A DNA stretch of 64,000 bases from Archivesica marissinica (Eukaryota > Mollusca > Bivalvia > Venerida > Vesicomyidae): contig CM026402.1 of the NCBI GenBank assembly GCA_014843695.1, positions 18,529,354-18,593,353 of the forward strand. The letters run 5' to 3'. Below are positions 52,212 through 64,000 of this stretch, piece by piece (position 1 is the first letter of the stretch; each line of letters starts with the position of its first letter). The notes beneath the pieces are model-generated. The model saw nothing but the letters and a program-made list of their open reading frames with translations. It did no database searches and was not told the origin of the DNA. Both the position numbers and the translations under genes were made by a program.

Positions 52212-52475
52212 AAGTTTTGTTTGCTCGGGTATTACGCCATTTTTGGGCTATATCGCCGGTAGGAATTTGACCTAACAACACCTTCCCTGGACATGCTCCA
52301 GCGATTAACTAGTAGTTGGTGCACCAACCTCCGTTAGAAACTGCCAACTGTTTCATATACACAGACGTAGCCTCAGCGGGCTCGAACCAGTGACCATCAG
52401 TGACGATAGGTTATGTACAGTGGTATACAAGTCAGCGACCTTAACCACTAGACCATGGAGGCGGACTCAAGTACA
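52212..52475 (-). mobile_element. SINE family D copy
   Basis: Inverted body (tgggctatatcgccgg .. acaacaccttccctgg) and full head (ggttatgtacagtggtatac..ccatggaggcggact). Confidence 0.85.
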
Positions 52476-52551
52476 ATGTAATCAGAACCTAATTACCCTG
52501 GCTTATATGTGTGTTACTGTTTTCCATTTACCACTATCTTCCAAATGTTTA

Positions 52552-52640
52552 GACCTAAAATGACTAATCTCATCAGTAGGCCTCGCTTATATGGGCAACC
52601 GCTAGCGATGATAAATAAACGTAAAACACACACATATGTA
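52552..52640 (+). mobile_element. SINE family C fragment (3' end)
   Basis: aaaatgactaatctcatcag .. atgggcaaccgctagcgatg .. ataaataaacgtaaa. Confidence 0.75.
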
Positions 52641-52673
52641 TACGACTAGATGTATTACACGTCAATTAATTTA

Positions 52674-53182
52674 TTAAAGCGACATTACAATAAAATACAT
52701 TTTTTTCCACGTATTACTATTACAAATTCTTCTGAATACATCGAACACTAATATTGAATCAATTTAACAGTGTTTTTGTTGTATACAAACTTTTAAACGT
52801 GAAAGTAGGAGTTCATATATAACGGTGATCCAGGCTCCTGAATTGACGTTTGTTGTCATTGAAGTTAGTACGAAACACGCGATACTTTCGTTTAGAGATA
52901 ATTTAATTAGGATTAGTCTACCAATAAATATGCATAGGCACACATGTGAGATATCTCGGTAAATATGTAGCAGTGTTATTCATGATAAACGCTTTGTATT
53001 ACGCATGAATGTCGACCATATTTACATTAGTTTGCTATGTTAACAAACAGCGTATACGACGTTTGTTTATTTGTTGAAATACTCAGTTTTTGAGGCAAAT
53101 ATTTGGGGGAAATTATACCATATAATAGCAAATTACATTCTGCAGACATTTGCGTTTTCACCGATATATATTGTCGCTTTAA
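52674..53182 (+). mobile_element. TTAA-flanked MITE, family T1, copy 2
   Basis: Bounded by ttaa|agcgacatta and ttgtcgct|ttaa; matches 10499-10993 throughout in the same orientation. Confidence 0.85.
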
Positions 53183-54662
53183 GGTTATTGTTTATAGACA
53201 GACTTGGTTCAGGAGAGCTAAAACGAGCAGATTCATTATATGATATACCAATATCTATGTTGAGCATATACATTGCATGGCAGTGTTATTTTTTGTTGTA
53301 TGCGCCGATACACTCGACACGGCTGTCAGGAGTTCAAGGCCGTGTGTTGATTTTATACATATACGCAATTAGCTATATATAGTAACAATTAGTATAATGT
53401 ACACCATCATCGGACACCTGATTAATGACGTCACAAAAGGTCAAACGGCCTATTCGCATTAAATTCGGTAAACAAGCATATAAGTAACATTGTAAAACCG
53501 TCAAGGTACCCCATAATTAATGAAACAAAGAAAGAACAATAACTGCAAACCTTATGTATCTCAATATATCTCTAGCTTCATAAATCTGGTAAACATATGC
53601 AAATATTCCCATGACGTCATTCAGTCAAAGGTAAATAAACTCCGTGCCATAGAAAGATAAAACCCCGTTTCGTGTTGGCACATTACATGACGGTGAGTGT
53701 TTTGTGAATATTATTTTGCTGATAAATTTTGCAGGGAAAAGCTGGGGTCTGGGTTGTTTGACGTTCATAATCACACAGTTTCGGGCTAAAATTATCCGTC
53801 TCTGTCACCAGTAATGCAGAATTTTTTGTCGTGTATTTGTTCGTTAGAATATTTCCTTTTAAATGCGCTATTGCTCAAGGACGATCGCCCGCGCATACTA
53901 AAAATATAAGGCTCGGAAATTCAGCAAAAATATCCGGGGAAATATGTCTTTAAAAACCAGAAACCGCGTCTCGAGTTCACACAAACCCCCTGACCTTGCT
54001 ATATAATGACTCTCGACTCACAAATGTTGATGATGTGTTGAGAACAAGTTTAATTTTAGTTTAAACCGCCCATCAGGCGAACGTGATTTTCTGAAATTTA
54101 TTAATTTGAAACAAAGAAACTAGATCTATACAAACTGGCATTTAAATATCCAGATCTGACATCAGTTGACAAGTTTGTGTGTCATTGGCTGTATTGAAGC
54201 TTGCTCACTCACAGCCTAAATAATATTAACTGTTTTGTATTCTCATTCTGTCCGTACGTACGCAGCTGGTGCGGTGGGTCTCGTATGCAGCCGAGAACTG
54301 GCTTTGTCGATCGATACAATCAATTAAACCAGCATCGACATGTACACAGTTTTGCAACATGTAATTATGCCATTCATCGATTGGACCATTATAATATAAA
54401 ATCATTACCAATAATATAATCATAATTTGTGATTGGCAGCTTGCCAATTAATAAATATTTTTGAAATTATTCAATTTGGTTGAAACAACAGATTGAAATT
54501 GGAGGCCCTTTAACTTCAGGGAACAGACTTATCTTCACCATATATTATTTTGTGTCTTTATTTTATAAATAATAATGGTGAAAACAGCTATAGATGCTTG
54601 ATATTTTTACCAGTCCTCACCTTCAAACACACAGAATTTCACATGGCTTTATATAAAAATAT
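53183..54662. promoter_or_regulatory. intergenic; possible first non-coding exon or promoter of the plus-strand gene
   Basis: Around 53640-53693 (ccccgtttcgtgttggcaca .. catgacg) there is a slightly GC-richer stretch followed by a donor-like GTGAGTG at 53693. This could be a 5' UTR exon of the gene starting at 58050. No direct evidence. Confidence 0.2.
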
Positions 54663-54790
54663 TGTTAGTTGTGGTAGCTTGTTCGCTTCGGATGCGAGAG
54701 GCCCAGTGTTTGTGCCCTGCTGTAGATGTTACGATAGTGCCCTTAGTCAAGGGTATTAAGTTCCACATTGCATGTCTCTTTCTGGGCGAG
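54663..54790 (+). mobile_element. diverged SINE family A fragment
   Basis: ttgtggtagcttgttcgctt .. gcgagaggcccag .. gttacgatagtgcccttag .. ttccacattgc. Confidence 0.65.
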
Positions 54791-55735
54791 TTACATCGGG
54801 ATTGAGTGTAGATATGCTCCTTTTATGTCCATCCCCTTTCTGGGACCTAAACATGTAACCAGTACTAAGCGAGGTGTCTGCTCAAGGACACTATATTTTA
54901 ACTCCAAATCCGACGTTCTACCAAGGACACCTCATTGTGTACCAAAAAATGAACGCAACCTGCCAGTCGTAATCAGTTCGCACAACAACATAAAAGATAT
55001 TTTAGTGAACTTGTTTCAAAGTTGAAAACTAAAACGTGTATGTAGGCCTAGCAGTCCATTCCCCTTCCACACACTGTCGCGGAAGAGGTCAGACTTTTTG
55101 TCCTAGGGAGCCATCGAGTGTGCCAAATAACATCTATAGCATATATGGGCAGTCTCGTATTGCAATAAGTATCGTACTGGCAATACACAGCCCTATTGTT
55201 TGGAAGTATGGAGTAGAATATATCGGCCATAAATTATAGTTAGCTGTACTAGTTGTCAAATTTAGCTCCAGTCATATGCCCGAAGCCGGTGGATTTTGGT
55301 TCGGGTAGGCAAAAGCAATGACTTGACAAGCCGACTTGTTAAAATAAAAGCCTGAGTATAAACAATGTTCGAATAAATGAAATGACAAACCAGAATAAAA
55401 TAAATACCCCTTCTCAAGTCGATGTTTGCTTATTTATATTTTGTCTAATTAATACGCATGAGCTATTTTAAGACTACATAATTACAGTAAATTGATTATA
55501 CTGTTATCCCAAATTATTGGTTATTCTCTTACCTAAAATGCAAATTAGCGGAAATTATCGAAAGTTGCGAAAATACCATAAATTATATTAAGTATGTAAA
55601 ACAGTACATTTACTTTACGAGAGAGCTTTGTGAATAAAATAATGATTTTGTTTGAAGATGATGAATTATGAAGCTCCAGAAATGACAGAAGATTTTATGT
55701 ACGCTATGCTGTGTACATATATACGACATAAGAGA
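54791..55735. other. intergenic, no gene recognised
   Basis: No supported coding or structural feature. Confidence 0.4.
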
Positions 55736-56269
55736 TTAAAGCGACACTACATCAGTGAAAACATAAATTTCTACAGAATGTAATTTCCTATTATATATGG
55801 TATATTGTGTTCACAAATATTTGCCTCAAAAACTGAGTATTTCAACTAATAAACAAACGTTGTATATGCGGTTTGTTGACATAACAAAATAATATAAATA
55901 GTGTCGACATCCATGCGGAATACAACACGTGTATCGTGAATAACTCGATTTATGGTACGGATTTACCGTTATATCTTGCATTTGTGTCTATGCATATTTA
56001 TTTGTAGACTAATCTTAGTTGAATTATCTCTAGACGACAGTATCACGCGTTAAGTATTGACTCCAATAACAAACAAATGTCAATTCAGGAGCATGGATGA
56101 CCGTTATATGAAATCCTACTTTCACTTTTGACAGTTTGTAGACCACAAAAGCACTGTTTATTGATTCCATGTTAGTGTTCGAATGTATTCAGAAGAATTT
56201 GTAGTAGCAATGTATGTATACGTTAACAAATGCATTTTTTTGGCTTTTTGCAATGTAATGTCGACTTAA
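55736..56269 (-). mobile_element. TTAA-flanked MITE, family T1, copy 3 (inverted)
   Basis: Bounded by ttaa|agcgacacta and atgtcgac|ttaa. The interior is the reverse complement of copies 1 and 2. Confidence 0.82.
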
Positions 56270-56854
56270 CCGTTGAAACATTACCATATCATTGGTTGTT
56301 TTTGTTAAAAAATTATCAATTGTGGTGAAAACTGTTATTCTTGGCTAATTGTATGTAAATTTCATGTGGACCAGTGCAATCCGTTGTGGGGCAGTGCCTG
56401 TTCCCGATTCAGGGCCAGTGTTTTGAAGTTTGTCATGAAGACTGTATACTATGCAATATGCATAGGGAAATCCATTGCCGGACAATTGAAGAAAGAAAAA
56501 TGTTATGTGCCATGATAAAATTCTGCTTACCATTGTGTGTTTAAACGACAGAATAATGAATTTAAATATCATTAGGCCTATACAAATGTCGCGGTACAGA
56601 CTTAGTCACCATCAAGGAGATTATGTGCAGCCAACCCGGGGCTCGAACCCCGGGCCTTAGTGCTTACATTAGTTTAATCTCTCTCAAGCCTTCATTCCTC
56701 TTAGAACCCTGTACAATAAGAGAGAGAGAGCTGAGTGAATGTGGATTTAATCAAGTGTGTTAAATAAGAACACTAACCGTTCAAACTCGCAAGTTCTCAA
56801 CATAGAGACATTTAGAATACAGATGAAATCATAATGTGTGTTCTCTTTGGTTGG
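56270..56854. other. intergenic, mostly unassigned
   Basis: 56630-56770 resembles a scrambled tRNA-SINE (aacccggggctcgaacccc, then ctctcaagccttcattcctc) but is too diverged to assign. Confidence 0.35.
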
Positions 56855-57075
56855 GACCTCCATGGCCTAATGGTTAAGGATGTTGATTTCAAATCGCTTG
56901 CCACTCTGACTCACCACTGTAGGTTCGAATCATACTGGGGATGTCATATTCTTTCATGTGAGGTAGATATCTAGTTGGCTTGCGGATGGTCAGTGGTTAT
57001 ACCTGGGTGGCTGGAATTATACTGCTCTAACGTGCACCCAGGATCTTCCTCCACCATCAATAGCTGGCGAGTCGC
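56855..57075 (+). mobile_element. SINE family E copy
   Basis: Head ctccatggcctaatggttaa .. gtaggttcgaatcatactgg, body ctttcatgtgaggtagatat .. ggatcttcctccaccatcaa. Confidence 0.85.
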
Positions 57076-57995
57076 CAAATCCAAAACCAAATTGTTCTAT
57101 TTGGCAGACCCATGAAATCTGTTAAAATTATGAAGAAAATCAAAAATTATTATCTAGAATTATCAATTTCCTGAGCCAAATCAGCTGAGCATGTAAGGGC
57201 ATTGCATTTTACAGGATATTGGGGGAACAGTCCCACGAGACATGAGGTCGTGCACATGGCATTTATTTTTCTCGGCTGAAATATTTACGTTTTTTTGTTC
57301 TAATTATTTTTGTAGTTTATGAAGGAGGTAAACCCAATGTAATATAATTGTTTCGTATAGATCTGGCACGAAGCTCTACTAATGCACAACTAATTACCTC
57401 ATCAGTACGTGTCTACAGACGAGTAACTTACATGTAGAAGATAGTTCAATCTATCACTGAGCTCTTTTAACATCATTCACATGCACCAACTGAATGCAGC
57501 AGTGAACATCTTTGCCATTTAGCTTTTTGGAATGCTTAAATTTTGTAACATGTTGACTTGACAGACATATCTAACCCGATGTTATTTACTGCTGGTATCT
57601 CCATTCAGGTTGTAAACACAATACAGCAGAGTACCGGTATATATGCACAAAACAATCCTACTAGGCCAAAATACATGTATTGGCCTTGATAGTGGGCCGG
57701 GGGGGGGGGGTATGTTTTGTGTGTATTCACAACTTTAACGATAATAATAATGAAGACTTTTTTTAAAGAGGAGACTTATTTGAACAGGAATGTCTTGATA
57801 TTCCCAAAAGGTAAATGGTAAAGATGCTTATGGACCATTCACGAAGTGTCTGTGGCAGTGAGGGTTCATCAAAATGCTATTTCTATTCTGTGGCAGTGAA
57901 AAAACTATTCTATAACCTTATTTGTTTATATGTACTTATATTGCGATAAATCCAATTATTTTAAGCCTTGTTTTATTTAAATGACATTGTTTCAG
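57076..57995. other. intergenic, includes a 12-base poly-G tract
   Basis: Poly-G at 57699-57710. No supported gene. A pyrimidine-rich CAG (57993-57995) may be the acceptor of the 5' UTR part of the next exon. Confidence 0.4.
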
Positions 57996-57997
57996 GT

Positions 57998-58057
57998 ATG
58001 AAGATAGAAAATAAACATTGTTCATGTGTGATGTTACATACCAAAGATAATGGATAA
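57998..58057 (+). promoter_or_regulatory. possible upstream ORF overlapping a start codon
   Basis: If the exon begins after the CAG at 57993-57995, the first ATG (57998) opens a 19-codon frame, MKIENKHCSCVMLHTKDNG, whose stop TAA (58055-58057) overlaps the main start at 58050 in another frame. Confidence 0.3.
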
Positions 58058-58084
58058 TGGGGATTCTCTACTTGATGTTATAGA
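58050..58084 (+). CDS. BICRA-like gene, first coding exon
   Basis: ATG at 58050, encodes MDNGDSLLDVI plus two bases; donor GTAAGT (58085 onward) is a consensus site. Confidence 0.65.
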
Positions 58085-61000
58085 GTAAGTATAGCATAAT
58101 TGTATTTATTGATTAACCCTGTGGAGTGATAGCATAGTGGTAGCACGTTCGCTTCAGTGGCGAAAGGCCCAAAGTTTGCGCCCTGCTGGAACCGTTACGA
58201 TTGTGCCCTTAGACATTTAATTTCCACGTTGCCTCTTCTCTCTCCCTCGTGGCGATGGATTCCATCGGGAATGAGGTCTTGAGAGTGATTAATACAAGTT
58301 GTAAGAACTTGTTTCGCAACCGAGCTACAATAAATTTGTTTCAAGGAGTATTGGCGATGTCTTAAATTGGCGCATTTCTTTATCCCCCGCCAAATTTAAA
58401 CCCACACTCAGATCGACAAGAGAAACGTCAATAATATTTACAGTCAAATCTCTCTAGAGTAAACACCATCCGGATACATCGAGATTGGTTGTTGTAGAGA
58501 GGTTGTTGTTCTAGGGAGGTTCAACTTTTTGAAGTCTGGAAATGCGCGAATAGTCAGTTTATAGTCGGTGGCTCATACTGATTTGAATATAGAGTAACTT
58601 CTTTTTAATACATATAACTATACAGTCTGACACTAAACACAGATTTTATGTTTGCTTAAAAAAGTCATTGATTTTACTCTGAGGTCCAGCTGAGGACACA
58701 ATGTGTTAAAATCCCCCAGATTATGCAAATCTAGACAATTGTGTACATTTAACGATTTATGTTTTCAATACATCAAAGTCAAAACATCTGATAAATTACG
58801 CATTTCAATTGTATAAAAAAACAAACAACACATCTGTCGCATCACGGCAATTATCACTTCCATGCTAAATTTCATAAAAGAAGCTCCATAAATAGTGCAA
58901 ATTATAAGTTTGTTTTCAAAATATGGTCGGCCTTTTATGACCTTTTATAATTGATCACATAAATGGTTTCCGAATAACCTGGTTCCCACCCGCAATTTAT
59001 ATATATATATTCAAACACATAACTGTTAGGAAACCAGACGTATACATAGTGTGATTCTATTGTTAGCTATTTTTAGAATTGGGAAATACATGTACAAGAT
59101 ATTTTGTGATTATTGTCTGTTCTTGGGAGGTTTTACGCATCGATGGGTGGGAAATTGACTGTCGTTGTAGCGAGGTGTCGTTCGTGATAAAGAGGGTGTC
59201 GCTCCTGAGAGGTGGCGTTTGGGGAGGTGGGACTGTACTACTATGGGATAGAAATGTAATCGGTGATGTCACTCACACCTGACATGTTTATATCAAATTA
59301 CATTGGAAGAGTAGTAAGTTATATTATAAAGCACACACACAATTAAATGTTCACACGTTTACGACTATTAATAGTGCAAACACTATACTAGTCCTGAGTA
59401 ACATTGTATGCGCAGTGTCTAGCCAATGCTGTCAACAAGTTAACCCTTTCAACACCAAGTAACTCACATGGACTGGTCCATGATATTCATAAACCAATAA
59501 ATGAATCAGAAAATCACATTTGGACAAGTTCATTTATCAAAATGGGTAATTATGTCTAAAAATAGTCATATCACTGGCAAAAAGTGCAGATCCTGATGAG
59601 ACGGCTCGTTATGAGCCGGCTCATCTGGATCTACACTTTTTGTAAGCCTATTTAGAGGTCTGTGGTGTTGAAAGAGTTAACAAAGAAACCCGAGATTGTA
59701 AGCCGGACTGTATGGAAATTTACTACAACACATGTACGACATGTTACTCTTTTTATTATTTTATTTACCTTTATTTAAAGTCGCTACCGATTGCCCATAT
59801 GAGCGACGGGCAGTTTACCTAATAACTTCTTTCCTGGGCATGCTCCAGCAGTTAACCAGTACTTGGTGCACCAACTTCCATAAGAAACTTCCAACTTTTC
59901 ATATAAAGAGACATGGTCTGAGCAGTGACCATCAGTGATGATAGGTTACAGTTGTATACAAGTGAGCAACCGCAACCACTCGACAACGGAGGCGGATAGA
60001 TTGTTACAACTATCTTTTCGCGAGTGTAATATGGAGGGATAACGGTATTGGCTGTATAGCTACCATCAAATGATTAGTACATTTGTAAGAGAAGCAATTG
60101 CTATGAAGCTTAAGCTTCCTGTATAACAGTTGCGAGTCTGAAAATAGGTGCCGAAAATTTGTGTTCTGTATTGAGAAAATTGATTTTCATGCTGGAGAAA
60201 ACACTGCAAGATGAATTAATGTCCAACTATTCATTGTTACAGGCATTTTCCCGGCTTTGGCCAATTATGATTTAGATATAGCTGTCAAATTATGATTTAG
60301 ATATAGCTGTCAAATTGCGATTTAGATATAGCTGTCAAATTGTGATTTAGATATAGCTGTCAAATTGTGATTTAGATATAGCTGTCAAATTATGATTTAG
60401 ATATAGCTGTCAAATTGTGATTTAGATATAGCTGTCAAATTGTGATTTAGATATAGCTGTCAAATTGTGATTTAGATATAGCTGTCAAATTGTGATTTAG
60501 ATATAGCTGTCAAATTATGATTTAGATATAGCTGTCAAATTGACCTCACTTTTCATTTGCTTCCTATGTTTATTAAACTTTATTTATTTTACAACGATTA
60601 CGAAGCAAGTTCTAACAACTTATATTAATCACTCTCGATAGCGCAGATGAAAGCGTAAATGTGGTCATTCGTGTGGGAGGAAACCGGAGTACCTAGAGAA
60701 AACCCACCTGTCCGATCTGGCGACTACCGCACATACTTGCCGGTCCGAGGATCGAACCTGGGTTGCATTGGTGAGAAGCGAGCGAGCTAACCACTGCGCT
60801 AATCGGAAGCCTATGTTTATATTAACGGAAACTTACAATATAATGGCGAGTTTTAGATTTGGCGGAATCGTTACTGATCGCCAATATAGCCAAACTAAAA
60901 CCTCTGCCAATAAAATCTACTTATACAGTATGTACCGGGTACATCATTTATATGATTATGTAAAATAATTGTTGTTTTTTTTTATCTTACAGCGATACAA

Positions 61001-62107
61001 GTGATTTGTTTGGAAATAATAGTGATGGCCATGGGGTATGTATGATAGATATCAATACCTTGAAATAAAATACTTGTCCCTCTACTACACATAAATGCCT
61101 TTATCGCTTACCACATATAGACGCCATTATTTGCTTATCAGTAGTATGGAGATATAATGAGTAAATGGACTTGTTGTGGGGTAAATAGTGAAGACATGTA
61201 AACGTTCCACCACTTAAAATGTTCATTCTGCTTCAAATCTAAGAGTTGAACATTCCAAATATATTTAATCTCCCTTCCTTTGGTAAGCCTTACATTAATG
61301 GACAAAATTATATTTAGCTTAAAAAATCATTTATATTTATGTTACCCTTGACCCTTTCATTCACCATATCATGGGCCTATCAGGCTATGTGGCCGAGTGG
61401 TTATGGTCGTTGACTTGTCCCTCCTAACTGCTGTATGTTTGAATCCCACTTGGGTGTTAAATTATTTCATGTGAGAAAGCTATCCAGCTAGCTTGCCTTT
61501 CGCAAGTCATTGGGTCTACCCGGTGCCCATCCGTGCTTGAAATACTACTTGAAGGAGAACCCGGGGTCTTCCTCCACCAATAATAGCTGGAGAGTTGCCA
61601 TATGATATAAGCTGTTGGTGCGACTTTAAACCCCCAAAACAAATAAACAACATTCGCCATAGCCAGCTTGTGACGTGTTTATGTGTAAATATCAAAACTT
61701 GCCACATTTCACCCATTTCAGTGATAAATTTATATGGTTATATAACATATGATGTTGTCCCGTCCCCACTTTGACATTCCAATCCTTAGTAATATTTTCC
61801 AAACGAGGGAATAATTGAAAAAAATGTGTTTATTTCAGTCTTTGTTCAACTGGGCAGACGAGTTCCTTGGGGAGGACGCAGATTTATCCTCGAGCGCCGT
61901 TGCCATGGAGTCGGGTAACCTAGCAACCAATCTTAATCAATCCAGCTTGCATCTAACCACCCAGAACTATGCTGTCACCTCGTCTATGCCCACACAGAAT
62001 ATTACACTATCAACCTCTCAGTTTCTGCCTAAGTCGTCTGTTGCAGTGAGTCAGCAGAAATCGGCCGTGGTTGGACAGACATTGGTGACGACTGCACAAC
62101 CTGCTGG
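58050..62107 (+). CDS. 5' part of a BICRA/BICRAL (GLTSCR1)-like gene, continues beyond the window
   Basis: Three coding exons join in phase: 58050-58084, 60993-61035, 61839-62107, giving 115 complete residues. The protein starts MDNGDSLLDVIDDTSDLFG and continues with SLFNWADEFLGEDADLSS, followed by a Ser/Thr/Gln-rich stretch. A short acidic N-terminus with an LLDVI motif and then a long Q/S/T-rich region is what the BRD4-interacting SWI/SNF (ncBAF) subunits BICRA and BICRAL look like. The conserved GLTSCR domain lies near their C-terminus and would be outside the window. The assignment rests mainly on the N-terminal motif and composition; another nuclear low-complexity protein is possible. 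Confidence 0.5.
58125..58342 (+). mobile_element. SINE family A copy, full length
   Basis: Head gtgatagcatagtggtagca .. aagtttgcgccctgctgg, body ctcgtggcgatggattccat, tail gagctacaataaatttgt. It begins 40 bp into intron 1. Confidence 0.9.
58343..59439. other. intron sequence, nothing recognised
   Basis: AT-rich intronic sequence. 59079-59282 is open on both strands, but the frames show no domain and no splice sites consistent with neighbouring exons. Confidence 0.4.
59440..59680. mobile_element. TTAA-flanked MITE, family T2, full copy
   Basis: Ends ttaaccctttcaacacca and tggtgttgaaagagttaa. The interior matches 14081-14301 (aatgggtaattatgtctaaa, agtgcagatcctgatgag), with a local 'gagccggctc' palindrome. 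Confidence 0.88.
59752..59998 (-). mobile_element. SINE family D copy, small deletion in the head
   Basis: Inverted tail (taaagtcgctaccgattgcc), body and head (..caaccactcgacaacggagg); the 'gggctcgaacc' T-arm segment is deleted near 59920. Confidence 0.83.
60266..60541. repeat. minisatellite, 25-bp unit, 11 copies
   Basis: The unit is tgtgatttagatatagctgt plus caaat, in intron 1 of the plus-strand gene. Confidence 0.95.
60575..60812 (-). mobile_element. SINE family B copy
   Basis: Inverted tail (aactttatttattttacaac), body (gtgtgggaggaaaccggagt) and head ending ctaaccactgcgctaatcgg. Confidence 0.88.
60993..61035 (+). CDS. BICRA-like gene, second coding exon
   Basis: Acceptor TTTTTATCTTACAG, donor GTATGT. 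The first base completes Asp12. Encodes DTSDLFGNNSDGHG, acidic and Asn/Ser-rich. Confidence 0.6.
61036..61382. other. intron sequence, nothing recognised
   Basis: AT-rich intronic sequence. Confidence 0.4.
61383..61630 (+). mobile_element. SINE family E copy, full length
   Basis: Head ctatgtggccgagtggttat, body tttcatgtgagaaagctatc, then the segment cttcctccaccaataatagc that is the counterpart of the array unit at 11473-12060. Confidence 0.85.
61839..62107 (+). CDS. BICRA-like gene, third coding exon
   Basis: Acceptor GTTTATTTCAG, donor GTAAAT. Encodes SLFNWADEFLGEDADLSSSA then Gln/Ser/Thr-rich sequence with NQSSLHLTTQNYAVTSS and VAVSQQKSAVVGQTLVTTAQ. It ends with two bases of a codon, so the gene continues. 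Confidence 0.72.
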
Positions 62108-63565
62108 GTAAATTATGTCACATGTATTTCACTTATTTGTCAGCTGTCTATTGGCAGGCTTCTTGATTTTCGGTTCAAGAATAGAAGATATTTGGCCCTT
62201 CACAAAATTGTTTCAGATACTTTGGATAGTCTCTTTCCAGAAAAACCCTTTTTCGATCCCATTTATTAACAGCTATTAAATAGACAGAACTAAGATACGT
62301 TAAATATATATACGCAACAAAATTCCTAATCTGTCAACCTGGTATTTTTTAATATTTGGAGCCATTTAATAACCATAAAATATAAATATTTCTTTATTGT
62401 TATTTAATGCATGTTATCCGAAATTGATTATGCAGAAAATCATGCAGAACGATCTGTAATAAAATATAACCAATAGGATGATATGATTATTGATATTATT
62501 TGGTTATTAGTTTTACTCCAAATACTGTAAAACATTAGGTAACCGGTTAGAACTTTTGTCGAGTGTATTAATGTATGTCATAGCATTCATACTATTAATA
62601 TCGGGAGACAAAATATTTACCCTTAAATATAGCGCTAGCTACGTTCACTTACATGCCTCCAAATGGGTTGTGGTTAGGGAATACAGATTTTTGTAAACGT
62701 GTACACGATCCTTAATACACGACACAGGGCCGTTTACACGTTATTCAAGTATGCATATTGCGCAGTTAGTATTAGTTGGTAGATAATGCTACTGGATTGT
62801 GTACACCGGTACACACCTGAGATGCTGCTTACATCATTGCAGTTCAGGAATACTGACTACTGTCTATAACAGAGAAGTATTTCCAAACTCTTCATTTTCA
62901 TTTATTCTCCATGATTATTTACATGTACCTAGGTCTCACGAGATTCAGTGAAAAGATCGCTGCTATGATTTTATTACGTCACTAAGCTTCATTATACGAC
63001 GTCATCAATTAAGATAGTATACATGGTTACTCAATTAGTACACGTGTATTGCCATTACACGACACGGCTCTGTTTACACGTGTAAATGTCAGTCTTCCCG
63101 AAATCCGTAGGACCGCCTGACATGTCAGACAAAAAATCCTTCGGTCAGACAAAATATATTGAAAGTTTAAGTGCATTTTAATCATTTGTCTGACCGGTGT
63201 CAGACAAACTCTGGCAAAGTTTCGTGAAGACTGAAATGTGGAAGCCCTAGTTGTGGTAGGATAAATTGGTCAAACGTTTACATTTGAAACATGCTAGTTT
63301 CTTAGAATCATTAATACTTGTGAGCATACACCCAGGGCTGGAGTCGATCATTTTGTGGATGTTAATTATAAGCTGACACACAATAAGCACCTGTTGCACT
63401 GATGTATCCGTGTACATTATGCGTGTACATACCGGTAATGCTATCCAGAGTGAAGTACATATGACAGAATTGGTTTTGTAATTCTTGTATACAACAGCAT
63501 GTCTATTCTTCCATCCCTGTTAATTATTCAGTCTTAATACTGCAAACGTTCTCATCTTATTGCAG
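62108..63565. other. intron sequence; dispersed repeat at about 62735-63085
   Basis: 62735-63085 shares phrases with 43690-43970 in TYSND1 intron 5. 63100-63250 contains repeated 'gtcagacaaa' motifs in both orientations and may be another short element. Confidence 0.45.
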
Positions 63566-63628
63566 GTCTGCAAGTCACCTGAACGGCTACACTTGTGCCT
63601 ACCATATTGTCTCCGTTTTATGCACCAG
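63566..63628 (+). CDS. possible next exon of the BICRA-like gene (weak)
   Basis: A good acceptor (ATCTTATTGCAG) precedes a frame whose phase fits exon 3 and reads SASHLNGYTCAYHIVSVLCT before a weak GTCTTA donor. The composition differs from exon 3 and the acceptor may be fortuitous. Confidence 0.15.
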
Positions 63629-64000
63629 GTCTTACTGTAGACTGTAAATGCTTTTAACGTTATTTTCCAGGAGTTGTTCTAAAAACTGTTAACTTTAATT
63701 TAAAGTGGGAAATTAATCAAATTTCAATGTAATTTTGTGGTAAATATTGTTATTTTTACGAAAATAAGTTTTCTAATTTACCTGTTGTCTCCATTAAAAT
63801 GTCCAATCTGTTAACCCATAGAAGCAGCACTAATTGTATACATGTATGTGGTAATAGATGAAAATGCGAAAATCAATCCAATATATTTTTATTTGTCAAC
63901 AATTTATTCAGATTTTAAGTAAAGTTTTGAGGATTGTAAAGCTACGAAATGTAAATTAAATCTCGAATAGTTATTTCACAGAATCACTGATAACTTCGTA
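63629..64000. other. AT-rich sequence, nothing recognised
   Basis: No supported feature to the right edge. Confidence 0.4.

Noticed and set aside
59079..59282. Opposing open frames of about 68 codons each
   Set aside because: Both strands are open by chance in a short GC-richer stretch; no start context, domain or compatible splice sites.

Overview
This is eukaryotic DNA and almost certainly animal. It has spliced genes with GT-AG introns, AT-rich intergenic DNA, at least five tRNA-headed SINE families, several MITE families and an unusual load of minisatellites. The protein families and the repeat landscape suggest a lophotrochozoan, most likely a bivalve mollusc; that taxonomic call is inference. 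I see nothing prokaryotic or viral.

Layout. (1) 1-128 is the edge of an exon of an unrecognised minus-strand gene. (2) 0.3-14.3 kb has no recognised gene and is mostly tandem arrays (44, 34, 20, 95, 23, 14, 38, 16 and 20 bp units), SINEs and MITEs with readable target-site duplications. (3) 14.37-34.42 kb holds a minus-strand SIRT3-type sirtuin: eight coding exons encode 352 residues with all core motifs, and the last exon was not found. Roughly half of the locus is minisatellite. (4) 34.4-41.4 kb is intergenic, with SINEs and a hAT-like transposon remnant. (5) 41.50-51.51 kb holds a complete minus-strand TYSND1 gene (peroxisomal processing protease): eight exons, 565 residues, His/Asp/Ser triad intact, but no C-terminal SKL. 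(6) 51.5-58.0 kb is intergenic. (7) From 58.05 kb rightward is the 5' end of a plus-strand gene, tentatively a BICRA/BICRAL (GLTSCR1)-like chromatin-complex subunit, which continues past the window.

Exon models were built by joining splice sites and checking that codon phase matches at every junction. All seven visible SIRT3 junctions, all seven TYSND1 junctions and both junctions of the third gene are phase-consistent. The longest open frames in the window (up to 1336 codons) are not genes. They are tandem arrays whose period, or period times three, never meets a stop codon.

Functionally, SIRT3 (an NAD-dependent deacylase, mitochondrial in vertebrates) and TYSND1 (peroxisomal beta-oxidation enzyme processing) both touch fatty-acid metabolism, but their adjacency here is probably coincidental. 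The most interesting signals are structural: an array in SIRT3 intron 7 that is a tandem amplification of the exon 7 end plus its 5' splice site, a minisatellite grown from inside a SINE, and MITEs nested in SINEs or satellites with intact target-site duplications.
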